Numbered from the stretch's first letter, positions 24,652 to 34,349 are shown. The stretch: 64,000 bases of DNA from Sphaerisporangium rufum (GCF_016863395.1 NZ_BOOU01000069.1:20695-84694); one strand, 5' to 3'. Made by a program: numbers and translations. Notes: generated from the sequence alone by a model not told the origin.

Positions 24652-26349
24652 ATGCCCGTCCAGCCCTCGACCGGTTCCCCGCATCCCGCCGAAGGGCCAG
24701 GTCACGACGCTGACCGTGCGGACGCCGGCATCCTGCCTGGAGCCGGCCCGTACACCGATGCGGTGCTGGCCGCCGCGATCGACGCCACCCGGCTGGGCGT
24801 CCGCGCCCCGCTGAGCGCCGAACTGCTGCGCGCGGCGGCGCCCGGCTACTGCCCGCCCGCCCGGTGGGCCGCGGCCCCCGCCGACTGGTTCGAGGCCGCC
24901 CTCGCCTCCGCCACCGCCTCCGCCGCCCTCGTCGCCACCGAGATGGGCCGGGAGGCGGGCTACCAGGTCGCCGACGACCTCCAGGGGCACGCCGGAGCCC
25001 GCCGCCACCCGGCGAAGGTGCCGGGCACCTGCTGGCAGGCCCTCTGCGACCACCTCGCCGACCCCGGCGATCAGCTCCGCGCCGGCACCGCCGCGACGAA
25101 CCGGCTGCTGTACCGCTACGCCGAACCCCTGCTCCGCCGGGCCGCCGACGGTGGCGCGGAGCAGGCCGCCGTCCGGCTGGCGGATCTGCTGGCCGGGCGC
25201 GAGCGCATGGCGGAGGCGCTGGCCCTGCTGCGGGTGCCGGCGGACGCCGGTGACGAGGAGGCCGCCGCCAGGCTGGCCGAGTTGCTGGCCGGTGAGGGCC
25301 GGGAGGAGGAGTTACGGTCACGGGCCGAGGCGGGGGACAGGTGGGCCGCATCTCGACTCGCCGAGTGGCTCACTGAGCAGGGGCGGGTGGCGGAGGCGTC
25401 GGCGGTGCTGCGGGTGCGGGCGGACGCGGGCGATGAACGGGCTGCCCACCTGATGGCCGAATTGGCCGCCGGTCAGGAGCAGGTGATGGACCCGTTGGCG
25501 CGGTTGCGGGTACGCGCCGACGCCGGTGATGGGCGGGCCGCCGCCCGGCTGGCCGATCTGGCGGTCGTGCGGGAGCGCCCGGAGGAGGCGCTGGCGACGC
25601 TGCGGGTGCGGGCGGACGCCGGTGACGAGGAGGCGGCCTCGCGGCTGGCGACGCTGCTGGCCAGGCAGGGAGAAGTGGCGGAACTCCGGGCGCGGGCCGA
25701 CGCGGGCGACGAGTGGGCCGTCCTGAAGGTGGCGTCACTGCTGGCCGATCAAGGGCAGGTGACGGAGGCGGTGGCGATGTTGCGTGCACGGGCTGACGTC
25801 GGCGACGAAAGAGCGGGCGCCATGCTGAGTACGCTCCTGTTCCAGCACGGGCGGATGGCGGACCTGCGTGCCCGAGTCGACATGGCGAGGAACTCGCATC
25901 CCTGTTCTTCCTCGAACTCCTCGCCCGCGAAGATCCGGCACAGGCGGCGCAGGTCCGCCGGCACGGCCTGCCGGCTGATTGACCGGATCATCCGACCCCG
26001 GCGCCCTGGAAGCGGGATCAGCGAGCCGTTCACCCGGCGCCGGTCTCTCCCGGGCCGTTACCCCACCGCCCATCCACCCGGTGGGGCAGAAGGTCACCCG
26101 GCCACGTCGCCCCCTCGCGCGACCAGCACCCCGTTCACCCGCAGCCGGTCCCTCCCGCACCCGCACGCGGAGCGCGCGCCGAATCACAACCCGCGGAAGG
26201 TAGGGGTCTGCTTGGCGAGGAAGGAGCGGGTGGCGGCGTGGTGGTCTTCGGTCTTGGCGCAGGTGTCCTGCAGGTCGGCCTCGACCTCCAGGGATTCCTC
26301 CAGAGAGTGCGCGGCGGCGAAGTCCAGGGCCTGCTTGACGGCGCCGTAA
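24652..26349 (+). CDS. SEL1/TPR-like repeat protein, frameshifted near its end
   Basis: The ATG at 24652 has AGGAG upstream. Residues 1-150 form a unique N-terminal region; residues 160-400 carry seven or eight alpha-repeats of about 35 residues, each with (V/P)RADAGDE, RLAELLA or similar, as in protein-interaction repeat families. After about 25885 the frame is lost: a +2/-1 shift gives EELASLFFLELLARED, which ends at a stop at 25982, while the intact frame runs to 26349 as Arg/Ser-rich filler antisense to the enoyl-CoA hydratase gene. The true protein probably ends at 25982 (about 443 aa). Confidence 0.7.
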   Translation: MPVQPSTGSPHPAEGPGHDADRADAGILPGAGPYTDAVLAAAIDATRLGVRAPLSAELLRAAAPGYCPPARWAAAPADWFEAALASATASAALVATEMGREAGYQVADDLQGHAGARRHPAKVPGTCWQALCDHLADPGDQLRAGTAATNRLLYRYAEPLLRRAADGGAEQAAVRLADLLAGRERMAEALALLRVPADAGDEEAAARLAELLAGEGREEELRSRAEAGDRWAASRLAEWLTEQGRVAEASAVLRVRADAGDERAAHLMAELAAGQEQVMDPLARLRVRADAGDGRAAARLADLAVVRERPEEALATLRVRADAGDEEAASRLATLLARQGEVAELRARADAGDEWAVLKVASLLADQGQVTEAVAMLRARADVGDERAGAMLSTLLFQHGRMADLRARVDMARNSHPCSSSNSSPAKIRHRRRRSAGTACRLIDRIIRPRRPGSGISEPFTRRRSLPGRYPTAHPPGGAEGHPATSPPRATSTPFTRSRSLPHPHAERAPNHNPRKVGVCLARKERVAAWWSSVLAQVSCRSASTSRDSSRECAAAKSRACLTAP

Positions 26350-27002
26350 GCCACGGTGGGGCCGGCGGCCAGGCGGGCGGCCAGCTCGCGGGCGGCGGCC
26401 AGGGCGTCGGGGGCGACCGAGGTGACCAGGCCGAGGCGCAGGGCCTCGGCGGCGTCCACCGGGGTGCCGAGGAGGAGCAGCTCGCGGGCCTTGGCCGGGC
26501 CGACCAGCCGGGGGAGCGTCCAGGAGGCGCCGGAGTCGGGGGCGAGGCCGATGGCGGTGAAGGCCATGGTGAACCGGGCGTTCTCGGCGGCCACCCGGAA
26601 GTCGCAGGCGAAGGCCAGCGAGGCGCCGGCGCCGGCCGCGATGCCGTTGACGGCGGCCACCACCGGCTTGCCCATGCCGGTCACCGCCATGATGATCGGG
26701 TTGTAGTGGCCGCGGACGGTGTCGTTGAGGCCGGTGCCGGCGTCGAGGTTCTCGGCGTGCTCCCGCAGGTCCTGCCCGACGCAGAACGCCCGGCCGGCCC
26801 CGGTGATCAGCACCGCCCGGGCGCCGGCGTCGTCGCGGGCGCGCTCCAGCGCCTCCAGCAGCGCGGCCTTCATCGGCACGGTGAGCGCGTTCATCGCCTC
26901 CGGGCGGTCCAGCGTGATCGTCGCGACTCCGCCGGTCAGGTCGTACCGCACGTGCTCGTGGCCGTGCACGTCGGTGGCCGGGCGGTCGGGAGACTGATCC
27001 AT
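26184..27002 (-). CDS. enoyl-CoA hydratase/isomerase, PaaG-like
   Basis: A 272-aa crotonase-fold enzyme. Signature regions: ALTVPMKAALLEAL, GAGRAFCVGQDL (oxyanion loop Gly), GKPVVAAVNGIAAGAGASLAFACDF (oxyanion loop), FTAIGLAPDSGASWTLPRLVG. The Asp in APDSG is the residue used by PaaG-type isomerases of phenylacetate breakdown. ATG overlaps the upstream paaX-like stop by one nt, so both are one operon. Confidence 0.9.
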   Translation of the reverse strand: MDQSPDRPATDVHGHEHVRYDLTGGVATITLDRPEAMNALTVPMKAALLEALERARDDAGARAVLITGAGRAFCVGQDLREHAENLDAGTGLNDTVRGHYNPIIMAVTGMGKPVVAAVNGIAAGAGASLAFACDFRVAAENARFTMAFTAIGLAPDSGASWTLPRLVGPAKARELLLLGTPVDAAEALRLGLVTSVAPDALAAARELAARLAAGPTVAYGAVKQALDFAAAHSLEESLEVEADLQDTCAKTEDHHAATRSFLAKQTPTFRGL

Positions 27003-27790
27003 CAGTGGACTCCTTTGTCCAGGTTGCGGGTGACGAAGGCGGCGGCCGCCGGCAGCAGCCGGGCGGCCTCTTGTTCGAAGTAGGCGCGGGCCTTCTCGCC
27101 CGGCCAGGCCGCCGGGAGGAGCTCGGCCGGCAGGCCCGGATCGCGGAACAGGAAGTTGCGCCATCCGTGGACCAGTCTGCTGCGTGCCGCGAAGATCCGG
27201 TCGTCGGGGGCGTCGTCGTCCAGCGCGCCGACCAGGTCGACGGCCTGTTCCATCCATTCCTCGTAGGCGCGGGCGATGCCGTCCAGGTCCCAGGCCCGGC
27301 CGACCAGCTCGCGCGGGTCGCCGTCCAGGGTGGCCTCGAAGCGGTCGGCGGCCAGCTCCAGGTCGTCCAGCAGCGCGGGGAGTTCCGGCGAGGGGCGGGG
27401 CCCGATCCAGGTGGTCTCGGCCAGCGGCGCGTAGCCGAGGAACGCCAGGTCGGCCCGGAGCCGCTCGCGGCGGGGCCGGTCGCGCACCGGCGGCACGACC
27501 AGCACGTGCCATCGCCCGGACCAGGAGGCGCCGCCGCCGCGGTAGACGCGAACGGCGGTCTCGTCCAGCCGGCGCAGGCACTTGGGGGTGAGCGCGTACC
27601 CCGGGCCCTGCGGGAGGCGGACCGGCCGCAGCCAGTCCTGCCGGACCATCCGGGAGATCGCCGTGCGGACGGCCGGGGCGGCGATGTCCAGCGGCGCCAG
27701 CAGCCGTACCAGGGCTGCTACGGAGGCATGTCCGGAACGAATTCTCAGGTGGTCTCCGTAGAGATCGAAAAGCGCGGAACGGGCGTTCAC
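27002..27790 (-). CDS. PaaX-family transcriptional repressor
   Basis: The 262-aa product has a winged-helix N-terminus (ARSALFDLYGDHLRIRSGHAS, APAVRTAISRMVRQDWLRPVR) and a PaaX C-half with GRWHVLVVPP and FLGYAPLAETTWIGPRP. PaaX proteins repress phenylacetate genes and respond to phenylacetyl-CoA. GTG 27790 starts the conserved region; TTG 27826 would add 12 unmatched residues. It directly precedes a PaaG-like enzyme, whose function fits. Confidence 0.9.
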   Translation of the reverse strand: MNARSALFDLYGDHLRIRSGHASVAALVRLLAPLDIAAPAVRTAISRMVRQDWLRPVRLPQGPGYALTPKCLRRLDETAVRVYRGGGASWSGRWHVLVVPPVRDRPRRERLRADLAFLGYAPLAETTWIGPRPSPELPALLDDLELAADRFEATLDGDPRELVGRAWDLDGIARAYEEWMEQAVDLVGALDDDAPDDRIFAARSRLVHGWRNFLFRDPGLPAELLPAAWPGEKARAYFEQEAARLLPAAAAFVTRNLDKGVH

Positions 27791-27970
27791 ATAGGCCAGT
27801 TTGGTCGGCGCAAGGGTCCCGGACAACGCATTCTGGGAGGAGATCGTTACCCATGTGCGCTCGGGAGGCGGGATAATAGGACGTCACAGAAGACGTGAAA
27901 GCGGCGGGCGGTCGAGCGCGGACAGGCGCGCTTCGGCATCGCGCAGGCCGAGGCAGGAAGGGATACACGC

Positions 27971-28138
27971 ATGGCGGCGATGAAGCCGCGGACCGGCGAC
28001 GGTCCGCTGGAGGTCACCAAGGAAGGACGGGGCATTGTCATGCGGGTCCCTCTGGAGGGTGGCGGGCGGCTCGTCGTCGAACTCTCACCAGACGAGGCCC
28101 GAGCCCTCGGCGACGCTCTGAAGAACGTCGTCGGCTGA
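27971..28138 (+). CDS. DUF3117 small protein
   Basis: A 55-aa product, MAAMKPRTGDGPLEVTKEG at the start and VELSPDEARALGDALKNVVG at the end, nearly invariant among actinomycetes. Its function is unknown. GGAAGG precedes the ATG at a good distance. It is divergent from paaX and its promoter region includes GATAATAG at about 27870. Confidence 0.95.
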   Translation: MAAMKPRTGDGPLEVTKEGRGIVMRVPLEGGGRLVVELSPDEARALGDALKNVVG

Positions 28139-28247
28139 CATACCCCTGAGATCCACCACTGACACAGGCGACTTGACGGCCCCGGCGGCCGGGCCGCGCC
28201 CCCGCGCCGGGGCTGTCGCACATCCAAGCCCGGGGAGGGCCCGCGAG

Positions 28248-29711
28248 ATGCCGATCGAGTCCACGCTGCGATTCACCGAATCCCCGGCAGGTGACGCCGA
28301 AATGCGCGCCGTGCCGTTCGGCGATGATCTGACCGCCGAGGTGGAGCTGCCGGTCCCGGTACCGGCGCTGCTGGCCCATCACGAGGCCAAGGGGCAGGCC
28401 GGTGAGATCGTCGAGGCGCCGGTGAGTGCGGGCGGCGAGGTGCGTCGGGTGCTGCTGTACGGCACGGGGGACGGCTCGCCGGGGGCGCTGCGCGCCGCGG
28501 GTGCCGCGCTGGCCCGCCGGGCCAAGGGCCGCCGGTCGCTGGAGATCGCCCTGCCCGCGGACGCGGCGGACGCGGGGTGGGCGGCGCTGGCCGAGGGGGC
28601 GCTGCTGGCCTGCTACACGATGCGGATCGGCCAGGCGCGCGGCGCCGCGGTCGCCGAGATCCGGCTGGCGGGCCCGGCGGCGGCCCGGGACGCGGTGGCG
28701 CGCGCCGAGGTGGTGGCCCGGGCCACCGCCACCGCGCGCGACCTGGCCAACACGCCGGCCTCGGTGAAGACCCCGGCCTGGCTGGCGGACCGGGCGGTGG
28801 AGATCGCCGAACGGTCCGGCCTGACCGCGAAGATCTTCGACCAGGCGGAGCTGGCCGCCGGCGGGTTCGGCGGCATCCTGGCGGTCGGCCAGGGGTCGGC
28901 CAGCCCGCCCCGGCTGATCGAGCTGTCCTATCGCCCCGACGACCCGGACGGCACGCACGTGGTGCTGGTGGGCAAGGGCATCACCTTCGACAGCGGCGGC
29001 CTGTCGCTCAAGCCGACCGACGGCATGAAGTTCATGAAGACCGACATGGCGGGCGGCGCCGTGGTGATCGCGGTGCTGGGCGCGTTGCGCGACCTGGGCG
29101 TCCGCACCAGGGTGACCGGGCTGGTGGCCGCGGCGGAGAACATGCCGTCCGGCTCGGCGCAGCGCCCGGGCGACGTGATCACCCACTACGGCGGGCGCAC
29201 GGTCGAGGTGCTGAACACCGACGCCGAGGGCCGGCTGGTGCTGGCCGACGCGCTGGCGTACGCGGACGAGCGGCTGGACCCCGACACCGTGGTGGACGTG
29301 GCCACCCTGACCGGCGCCATCACCGTCGCGCTCGGCAAGGACGTCGGCGCGGTGTTCTCGCCGAGCGACGAGCTGGCCCGGGAGCTGACCGAGGCGGGGT
29401 CGGCGGCCGGCGACCGGCTGTGGCGGATGCCGATCGTCGAGGACTACCGGCCCGCGCTGGACTCGCCGGTGGCCGACCTGTGCAACATCGACGGGGAGAA
29501 CCGGTTCGGCGGCGGGGCGATCACCGCCGCGCTGTTCCTGCGCGAGTTCGCCGGCGGGCGCCGCTGGGCGCACCTGGACATCGCGGGGGTGGCGCGCAGC
29601 ACCGCCGACGAGGGCGTCTTCACCAAGGGTGCCACCGGCTACGGCACCCGCCTGCTGCTGCGCTGGCTCGCCCCCACCGCTCCAGACGCAGCCCCGGACT
29701 CCACCGCCTAG
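28248..29711 (+). CDS. pepA: leucyl aminopeptidase, M17 family
   Basis: The 487-aa enzyme cleaves N-terminal residues from peptides using two metal ions. The catalytic half has GKGITFDSGGLSLKP (Lys and Asp ligands), MKTDMAGGAVV (Asp) and NTDAEGRLVLADALAYA (Asp, Glu, Arg). The ATG at 28248 follows GGGGAGGG; a start 75 nt earlier lacks this. The N-terminal half (about residues 1-160) is diverged as usual. Cytosolic hexamer in the family. Confidence 0.93.
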   Translation: MPIESTLRFTESPAGDAEMRAVPFGDDLTAEVELPVPVPALLAHHEAKGQAGEIVEAPVSAGGEVRRVLLYGTGDGSPGALRAAGAALARRAKGRRSLEIALPADAADAGWAALAEGALLACYTMRIGQARGAAVAEIRLAGPAAARDAVARAEVVARATATARDLANTPASVKTPAWLADRAVEIAERSGLTAKIFDQAELAAGGFGGILAVGQGSASPPRLIELSYRPDDPDGTHVVLVGKGITFDSGGLSLKPTDGMKFMKTDMAGGAVVIAVLGALRDLGVRTRVTGLVAAAENMPSGSAQRPGDVITHYGGRTVEVLNTDAEGRLVLADALAYADERLDPDTVVDVATLTGAITVALGKDVGAVFSPSDELARELTEAGSAAGDRLWRMPIVEDYRPALDSPVADLCNIDGENRFGGGAITAALFLREFAGGRRWAHLDIAGVARSTADEGVFTKGATGYGTRLLLRWLAPTAPDAAPDSTA

Positions 29712-29814
29712 GGCTCCGCCGTGCAGGGCTGAGCGGCGCCTGGACGCGGTTCCCGGCGCCGCCGCCGCGGTCACCTCGGCTCCGGCCGGCAGGGCCGGGC
29801 GTGGCCCCCCGGGG

Positions 29815-30465
29815 TCAGGTGGGCAGCTTGATGGCGGCCAGCAGGCCGTCGCCCAGCGGGATCATCACCGACCGCAGCCGCTCGTCCTCGCGGACCAGCT
29901 TGCCCAGCTCGCGGATCGCCACGGTGTCCGGGTCGCGCTGCGCCGGGTCGGCCACCCGGTCGTGCCACAGCGCGTTGTCGAACGCCACGATGCCGCCGGG
30001 CCGTAGCAGGCGCACCGCCTCGCCCAGATAGTCGCCGTACTTGGCCTTGTCCGCGTCGCAGAACACCAGGTCGTAGCCGCCGTCGGCCAGCCGAGGCAGC
30101 ACGTCCAGGGCGCGCCCGCCGATCAGCCGGACCCGGCTGCCGGAGAACCCGGCCTCGGCGAACGCCTGGCGGGCCAGCCGCTGGTGCTCGGGCTCGCGGT
30201 CGATGCTGGTCAGCGTGCCGTCCGGCCGCATGCCGCGCAGCAGCCACAGGCCGGACACCCCGCAGCCGGTGCCGATCTCGACCACGGCGCGGGCGTTGAT
30301 GGCCGTCGCCAGGAAGCACAGCGCCGCACCGGCGCCGGGCAGCACGGGGACGGCCCCCACGTCGACGCCGCGCCGGCGGGCGGCCCGCTGCACGTCGTCC
30401 TCGGTATGGAAGCCCTCCGCGTAGGCCAGGGTGGCCTCCACCGGAGTACTCGGCGTCGGGGCCAT
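29815..30465 (-). CDS. SAM-dependent O-methyltransferase (COMT-like, class III)
   Basis: The 216-aa product has motif I VVEIGTGCGVSGLWLL, EPEHQRLARQAF after the acidic motif II, and VFCDADKAKYGDYL with metal ligands, as in catechol-type O-methyltransferases. GGAGGAG precedes the ATG. It is convergent with pepA and divergent from sigE with about 190 nt between. Substrate unknown; in many actinomycetes this gene sits beside sigE. Confidence 0.92.
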   Translation of the reverse strand: MAPTPSTPVEATLAYAEGFHTEDDVQRAARRRGVDVGAVPVLPGAGAALCFLATAINARAVVEIGTGCGVSGLWLLRGMRPDGTLTSIDREPEHQRLARQAFAEAGFSGSRVRLIGGRALDVLPRLADGGYDLVFCDADKAKYGDYLGEAVRLLRPGGIVAFDNALWHDRVADPAQRDPDTVAIRELGKLVREDERLRSVMIPLGDGLLAAIKLPT

Positions 30466-30532
30466 CGGCCTCTCCTCCAGCCTTCGCCGTACGCACGTTT
30501 TGGTCGCAGCCTAGGGGAGTGAGAGCCGTACG

Positions 30533-30558
30533 GGAACTCACGCCACATCCTGCACGTT
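30533..30558 (+). promoter_or_regulatory. ECF-type promoter of sigE
   Basis: GGGAACT at 30532-30538 and CGTT at 30555-30558, i.e. GGAAC with GTT 18 nt later, match the SigE/SigH/SigR consensus (GGAAC, N18, GTT). It lies about 95 nt upstream of the start at 30653, so the sigma factor probably drives its own transcription. Confidence 0.7.
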
Positions 30559-30652
30559 GCACCCTTTGAACGACCTTTGTACGAGGGAGTTCCCGGACAC
30601 GGTCCAGCCTGATCGGTTCGCGGGTACGCAGGAGGGGACGAAAGCAGGCACT

Positions 30653-31312
30653 ATGGCTGTAGCGGTGGTCCCGGAGAGAGGAGTGCTGGTGGAAGATCGC
30701 CACCAGGCCGATACTCCTGACAGTGCGTTCGCCGGGGGAGAGCCCCGGTTGCCCGGGGAGGGCTGGACTCCTCCGACGTGGGAGGAGGTCGTCCGCACCC
30801 ATTCGGCGCGCGTCTACCGGCTGGCATACCGGCTGACCGGCAACGTGCACGACGCCGAAGATCTCACCCAGGAGGTCTTCGTCCGGGTGTTCCGGTCCCT
30901 GTCCAGCTACACGCCCGGCACTTTCGAGGGCTGGCTGCACCGCATCACCACGAACCTTTTCCTGGACATGGCGCGGCGCAGGCAGCGCATCCGGTTCGAG
31001 GGGCTCGGCGACGACGCCGGGGAGCGGCTGCGCGGCCGCGAGCCCTCGCCGGCCCAGGTGTTCGACGACGCGCAGCTGGAGCCGGACATCCAGGCGGCCC
31101 TCGACTCGCTGCACCCGGAGTTCCGCGCCGCGGTGGTGCTGTGCGACATCGAAGGCCTGTCCTATGAGGAGATCGCGGCGACGCTCGGCGTGAAGCTGGG
31201 CACCGTACGCAGCCGTATCCACCGCGGTCGTAGCCAGTTGCGGGAGGCGCTCGAGCACCGGGCACCCCGTCGTGACGGACTCCCCCCGACCGTGACCAGG
31301 GAGGGAGCATGA
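30653..31312 (+). CDS. sigE: ECF sigma factor, SigE type
   Basis: A 219-aa extracytoplasmic-function sigma factor. Region 2 is [28 protein letters not shown] with [19 protein letters not shown]; region 4 is [41 protein letters not shown]. It is followed by its zinc anti-sigma factor (ATGA overlap), then htrA and tatB: the envelope-stress layout. ATG 30653 is chosen, but starts at 30689-30692 after AGAGGAG are possible. Confidence 0.92.
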   Translation: MAVAVVPERGVLVEDRHQADTPDSAFAGGEPRLPGEGWTPPTWEEVVRTHSARVYRLAYRLTGNVHDAEDLTQEVFVRVFRSLSSYTPGTFEGWLHRITTNLFLDMARRRQRIRFEGLGDDAGERLRGREPSPAQVFDDAQLEPDIQAALDSLHPEFRAAVVLCDIEGLSYEEIAATLGVKLGTVRSRIHRGRSQLREALEHRAPRRDGLPPTVTREGA

Positions 31313-31845
31313 GCCATCTCGGCGAGCGCGCGTCCGCGCTCATTGACGGCGAGCTCGGCCACGCCGAGCGCGAGCGTGCGCTGGCGCATCTGACGTTCTG
31401 CGCGGACTGCCGCGTCGAACTCGACGCGATGCGGGCGCTCAAGAGCCGCCTTCGATCACTGGAGGCGCCGGTCATGCCGGCGGACCTCACGATGTCCCTG
31501 CTGCGGATGTCCGAGCCCGGCGGGCCGATCCCGCCGCGCGTCCGTCCCTTTCCCGATGTCTCCTACTCGCTGACCAGCGCGCCGGCCGACAACCGGCCGC
31601 GCCGGGGCGCCGGTTTCGCCGGCCCCGGCCGGGCGGGCCGGCCGGGCCGGGGCCGGCGCGGCGGGTACGTCGCGGTCGGCGTCGCGTCGGCCGCCGTCGC
31701 CCTCGGCACGCTGTTCATGGTGGGCGGCACCGAGAGCCAGAACCAGCGGCCGCCGGTGGAGATGTTCGCCAACCAGCACCGGGCCACCACTCCGGCGGGC
31801 ACGGTCACGCCGGCCCGCCAGGGCGGCGTCCAGCAGCGGCCCTGA
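31309..31845 (+). CDS. zinc-finger anti-sigma factor (RseA/RskA type)
   Basis: A 178-aa protein starting at the sigE stop (ATGA). Residues 20-36 carry the zinc anti-sigma motif [11 protein letters not shown]. One transmembrane helix is at about residues 118-138 ([20 protein letters not shown]), so it holds SigE at the membrane. C-terminal outside part is short. Its overlap with sigE is the usual stoichiometric coupling. Confidence 0.92.
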   Translation: MSHLGERASALIDGELGHAERERALAHLTFCADCRVELDAMRALKSRLRSLEAPVMPADLTMSLLRMSEPGGPIPPRVRPFPDVSYSLTSAPADNRPRRGAGFAGPGRAGRPGRGRRGGYVAVGVASAAVALGTLFMVGGTESQNQRPPVEMFANQHRATTPAGTVTPARQGGVQQRP

Positions 31846-32014
31846 CCGGTGTGCCGGGCGTCCGCGCCCGGCACACCGTACCGGAGAGGCCGGGACGGCG
31901 CATACGATCGAAGCCACGCCGCCGGGTGTCGCCGGGCCTTACGGGTTTCGTATGGTCGCCGCGCGACAATCTGGGGTAAGCGAACTTGACTTTGGTCCCG
32001 GGAGTGAGCCTTCG

Positions 32015-33637
32015 ATGACCGACGAGAAGCGTGCCTTCGATGCGGGGGAGGCGGCCCCGCCGTCCCAGCGGTCCTGGGACGGCTCGCCGGATGACGGTTC
32101 GGGCACCGGCGGCATGCGGGTGCGTCCGGAGTTCCGGCCGGCCGGCGACCGTGGGCCGGGTGACGCCCCGGTCTCCGGTCCCGACGCCTTCACCGGGCCG
32201 AACCCCTACGCGGGCGCCGGTCCCTACGGGGCGGGCGAGCGGCGTGACCAGTACGAGAACACCGGGCCGATCCCCTTCGCCGCCGAGCGCACCGACGCCT
32301 ACCCCTCCCCGGGGTACGGAGGGTGGGGCAACCCGTCCGGCGGGCCGCTCCCGCCGCCGCCCGGCCAGGCCGGCCCGAACGGTCCGGGCGGCCCTGGCGG
32401 CCCTGGCGGCCCTGGGGGTTCCTACGGCCCGCCGCCGCCGCGCAACGCCTACGGCATGGGGCCCGGCTGGGCGCCGCCGCCGTCCGGCGGTCCGGAGCCG
32501 CGGCGGGCGGGCCTGCCGAAGACCGGCGTGCTGGTCGCGCTGGCCCTGCTGATCGCGCTGGTGGCCTCGGTGGCGGGCAGCGCCGGCACCTTCCTGCTCA
32601 CCCGGTCGGCCGACTCCGGCGTCGACCCCGCCTACACGATCGGGAAGCCGAGCGGCACGGTCGTCAACCGGGCGCCCGACTCGGTGGCCGGCATCGCGGC
32701 CAGGGTGCTGCCGAGCGTGGTGTCGCTGGACGTGCGCGGCAACAGCGAGGCGGGCACCGGCTCCGGGTTCGTGATCAAGGGCGGTTACGTGGTCACCAAC
32801 AACCATGTGGTGGCCGCCGGAGTGCAGACCGGCAACATCAAGATCTCCTTCAACAACAAGAAGACCTCGCCGGCCAAGATCGTCGGACGGGATCCCAGCT
32901 CCGACATCGCGGTGGTCAAGCCGGACAACACCTTCGGGGCCCCGGAGATCGCGCTGGGCGACTCCGACAAGGTGGTGGTCGGCGACCCGGTGATCGCCAT
33001 CGGCTCGCCGCTCGGCCTGTCCGGCACGGTGACCACCGGCATCGTCAGCTCGCTGAACCGCCCGGTCACCGCGGGCGGCGAGAGCGGCTCGGAGTCGTCG
33101 TTCATCAACGCCATCCAGACCGACGCGGCGATCAACCCGGGCAACTCCGGCGGGCCGCTGGTCAACGCCGCGGGTGAGGTCATCGGGGTCAACTCCGCCA
33201 TCGCCACCCTCGGCAGCTCCTCGATCGGCGGTTCGCAGAGCGGCAGCATCGGCCTGGGCTTCTCCATCCCGGCCAACCACGTGCGCCGGATCGCCGAGGA
33301 GCTCATCACCACCGGCACGGCCAAGAAGTCGCGGATCGGCGTCCAGCTCGACACCTCCTACACCGGAGAGGGCGTCCGGATCGCCACCAGCGGCCAGCCG
33401 GGCCTGGGCGAGGCGGTCACCCCCGACGGTCCGGCCGCCCGGGCGGGGCTCAAGGCCGGTGACGTGATCCTGGAGGTGGACGGCACGCCGATGAGCCAGC
33501 CGTCCGAGCTGATCGTCACCATCCGCAGCAAGGCGCCCGGCGACAAGGTGAACATCAAATACACCAGGGACGGCAAGGAGCGCACCGCCACCGTCACCGT
33601 CGAGGCGGCGCCGGTGCCGACCCCGCAGCCGTCCTGA
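32015..33637 (+). CDS. htrA: HtrA/DegP-like trypsin-type serine protease with PDZ
   Basis: The 540-aa product has a long Pro/Gly-rich cytosolic N-tail (residues 1-165), a transmembrane helix (about 170-192), then an S1C protease domain with the triad His in TNNHVV, Asp in SSDIAVVKPD and Ser in GNSGGPL, then a PDZ domain (PAARAGLKAGDVILEVDGTPM). It degrades or refolds misfolded proteins outside the membrane. ATG 32015 follows GGGAGTGA; an in-frame start at 31952 is less likely. SigE/anti-sigma upstream suggests control by SigE. Confidence 0.92.
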   Translation: MTDEKRAFDAGEAAPPSQRSWDGSPDDGSGTGGMRVRPEFRPAGDRGPGDAPVSGPDAFTGPNPYAGAGPYGAGERRDQYENTGPIPFAAERTDAYPSPGYGGWGNPSGGPLPPPPGQAGPNGPGGPGGPGGPGGSYGPPPPRNAYGMGPGWAPPPSGGPEPRRAGLPKTGVLVALALLIALVASVAGSAGTFLLTRSADSGVDPAYTIGKPSGTVVNRAPDSVAGIAARVLPSVVSLDVRGNSEAGTGSGFVIKGGYVVTNNHVVAAGVQTGNIKISFNNKKTSPAKIVGRDPSSDIAVVKPDNTFGAPEIALGDSDKVVVGDPVIAIGSPLGLSGTVTTGIVSSLNRPVTAGGESGSESSFINAIQTDAAINPGNSGGPLVNAAGEVIGVNSAIATLGSSSIGGSQSGSIGLGFSIPANHVRRIAEELITTGTAKKSRIGVQLDTSYTGEGVRIATSGQPGLGEAVTPDGPAARAGLKAGDVILEVDGTPMSQPSELIVTIRSKAPGDKVNIKYTRDGKERTATVTVEAAPVPTPQPS

Positions 33638-33745
33638 TCGGCCGCCGCGTGGTGCCCCGCCCGGTCGTGGCTTAGTCTGAAGACGGCCGGTGCGGGGCTT
33701 TCGCCGTCCCGCGGTCGCGGCCGCCGTCGAAGGTAGGAGATCAGC

Positions 33746-34120
33746 GTGTTCGGACTCGGCCTGGGAGAGGTCCTGGCGCTCGTGGTCATCGGCCTGCTGG
33801 TGCTCGGCCCGGAGAAGCTCCCGCAGGCCGCCGCCCAGGCCGGCCGGGCGCTGCGCCAGGTGCGCCGGATGGCGGACAACGCCCGCAACGACCTGCGCGA
33901 CAACCTCGGCCCGGAGTTCGCGGACTTCGACCCGCGGGACCTGCACCCGAAGAACTTCGTCCGCAAGCACCTGATCCAGGACCTTGAGGACGACTGGAAC
34001 CGCCCGGCCGCCGATCCGGCGGCCGCCTACACCCCCGACTACGCCGAGCCGGCCTACGCCGACCGGGGCGGCGAGCTCGGCTACGGCGAGATCCCGCCGT
34101 ACGACTCCGAAGCGACCTGA
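33746..34120 (+). CDS. tatB: Sec-independent protein translocase TatB
   Basis: The 124-aa product has a short N-out helix, MFGLGLGEVLALVVIGLLVLGPEKLP, an amphipathic segment (ALRQVRRMADNARNDLRDNL) and a disordered acidic tail. It is the TatB receptor part of the Tat export system. GTG start after TAGGAGA. It follows htrA as in related actinomycetes. A strong hairpin at 34271 lies beyond the stop. Confidence 0.93.
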   Translation: MFGLGLGEVLALVVIGLLVLGPEKLPQAAAQAGRALRQVRRMADNARNDLRDNLGPEFADFDPRDLHPKNFVRKHLIQDLEDDWNRPAADPAAAYTPDYAEPAYADRGGELGYGEIPPYDSEAT

Positions 34121-34270
34121 CCCGGCGCGGTGGCTCGCCCGCCCGCGGCGCCGGTAGCCTCGCCGCGCGTCCGGCAGGTGCGCCGCCGCACAGATTTACC
34201 GGCCGGGACGCCCGGCCGCCGCACATCACGCCGCGAACGACGCGAAGGGCCCGCCCGGCCGCTTGGGTTC

Positions 34271-34318
34271 ACATGGTCGTCGCAACACCTCGATCTTGAG
34301 GGGTTGCGACGACCATGT
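34271..34318. terminator. bidirectional hairpin between tatB and mrp
   Basis: ACATGGTCGTCGCAAC at 34271-34286 pairs perfectly with 34303-34318, and four more pairs inside close a 6-nt loop apart from one mismatch. It stands between convergent genes and can serve both. Confidence 0.85.
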
Positions 34319-34349
34319 CGTTGTCGGAGGAGATGGGCCGGGAGCGCGG

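Noticed and set aside
25860..25900. Programmed frameshift in the repeat protein
   Set aside because: No slippery heptamer or following pseudoknot stands out by eye; a simple indel is more likely.
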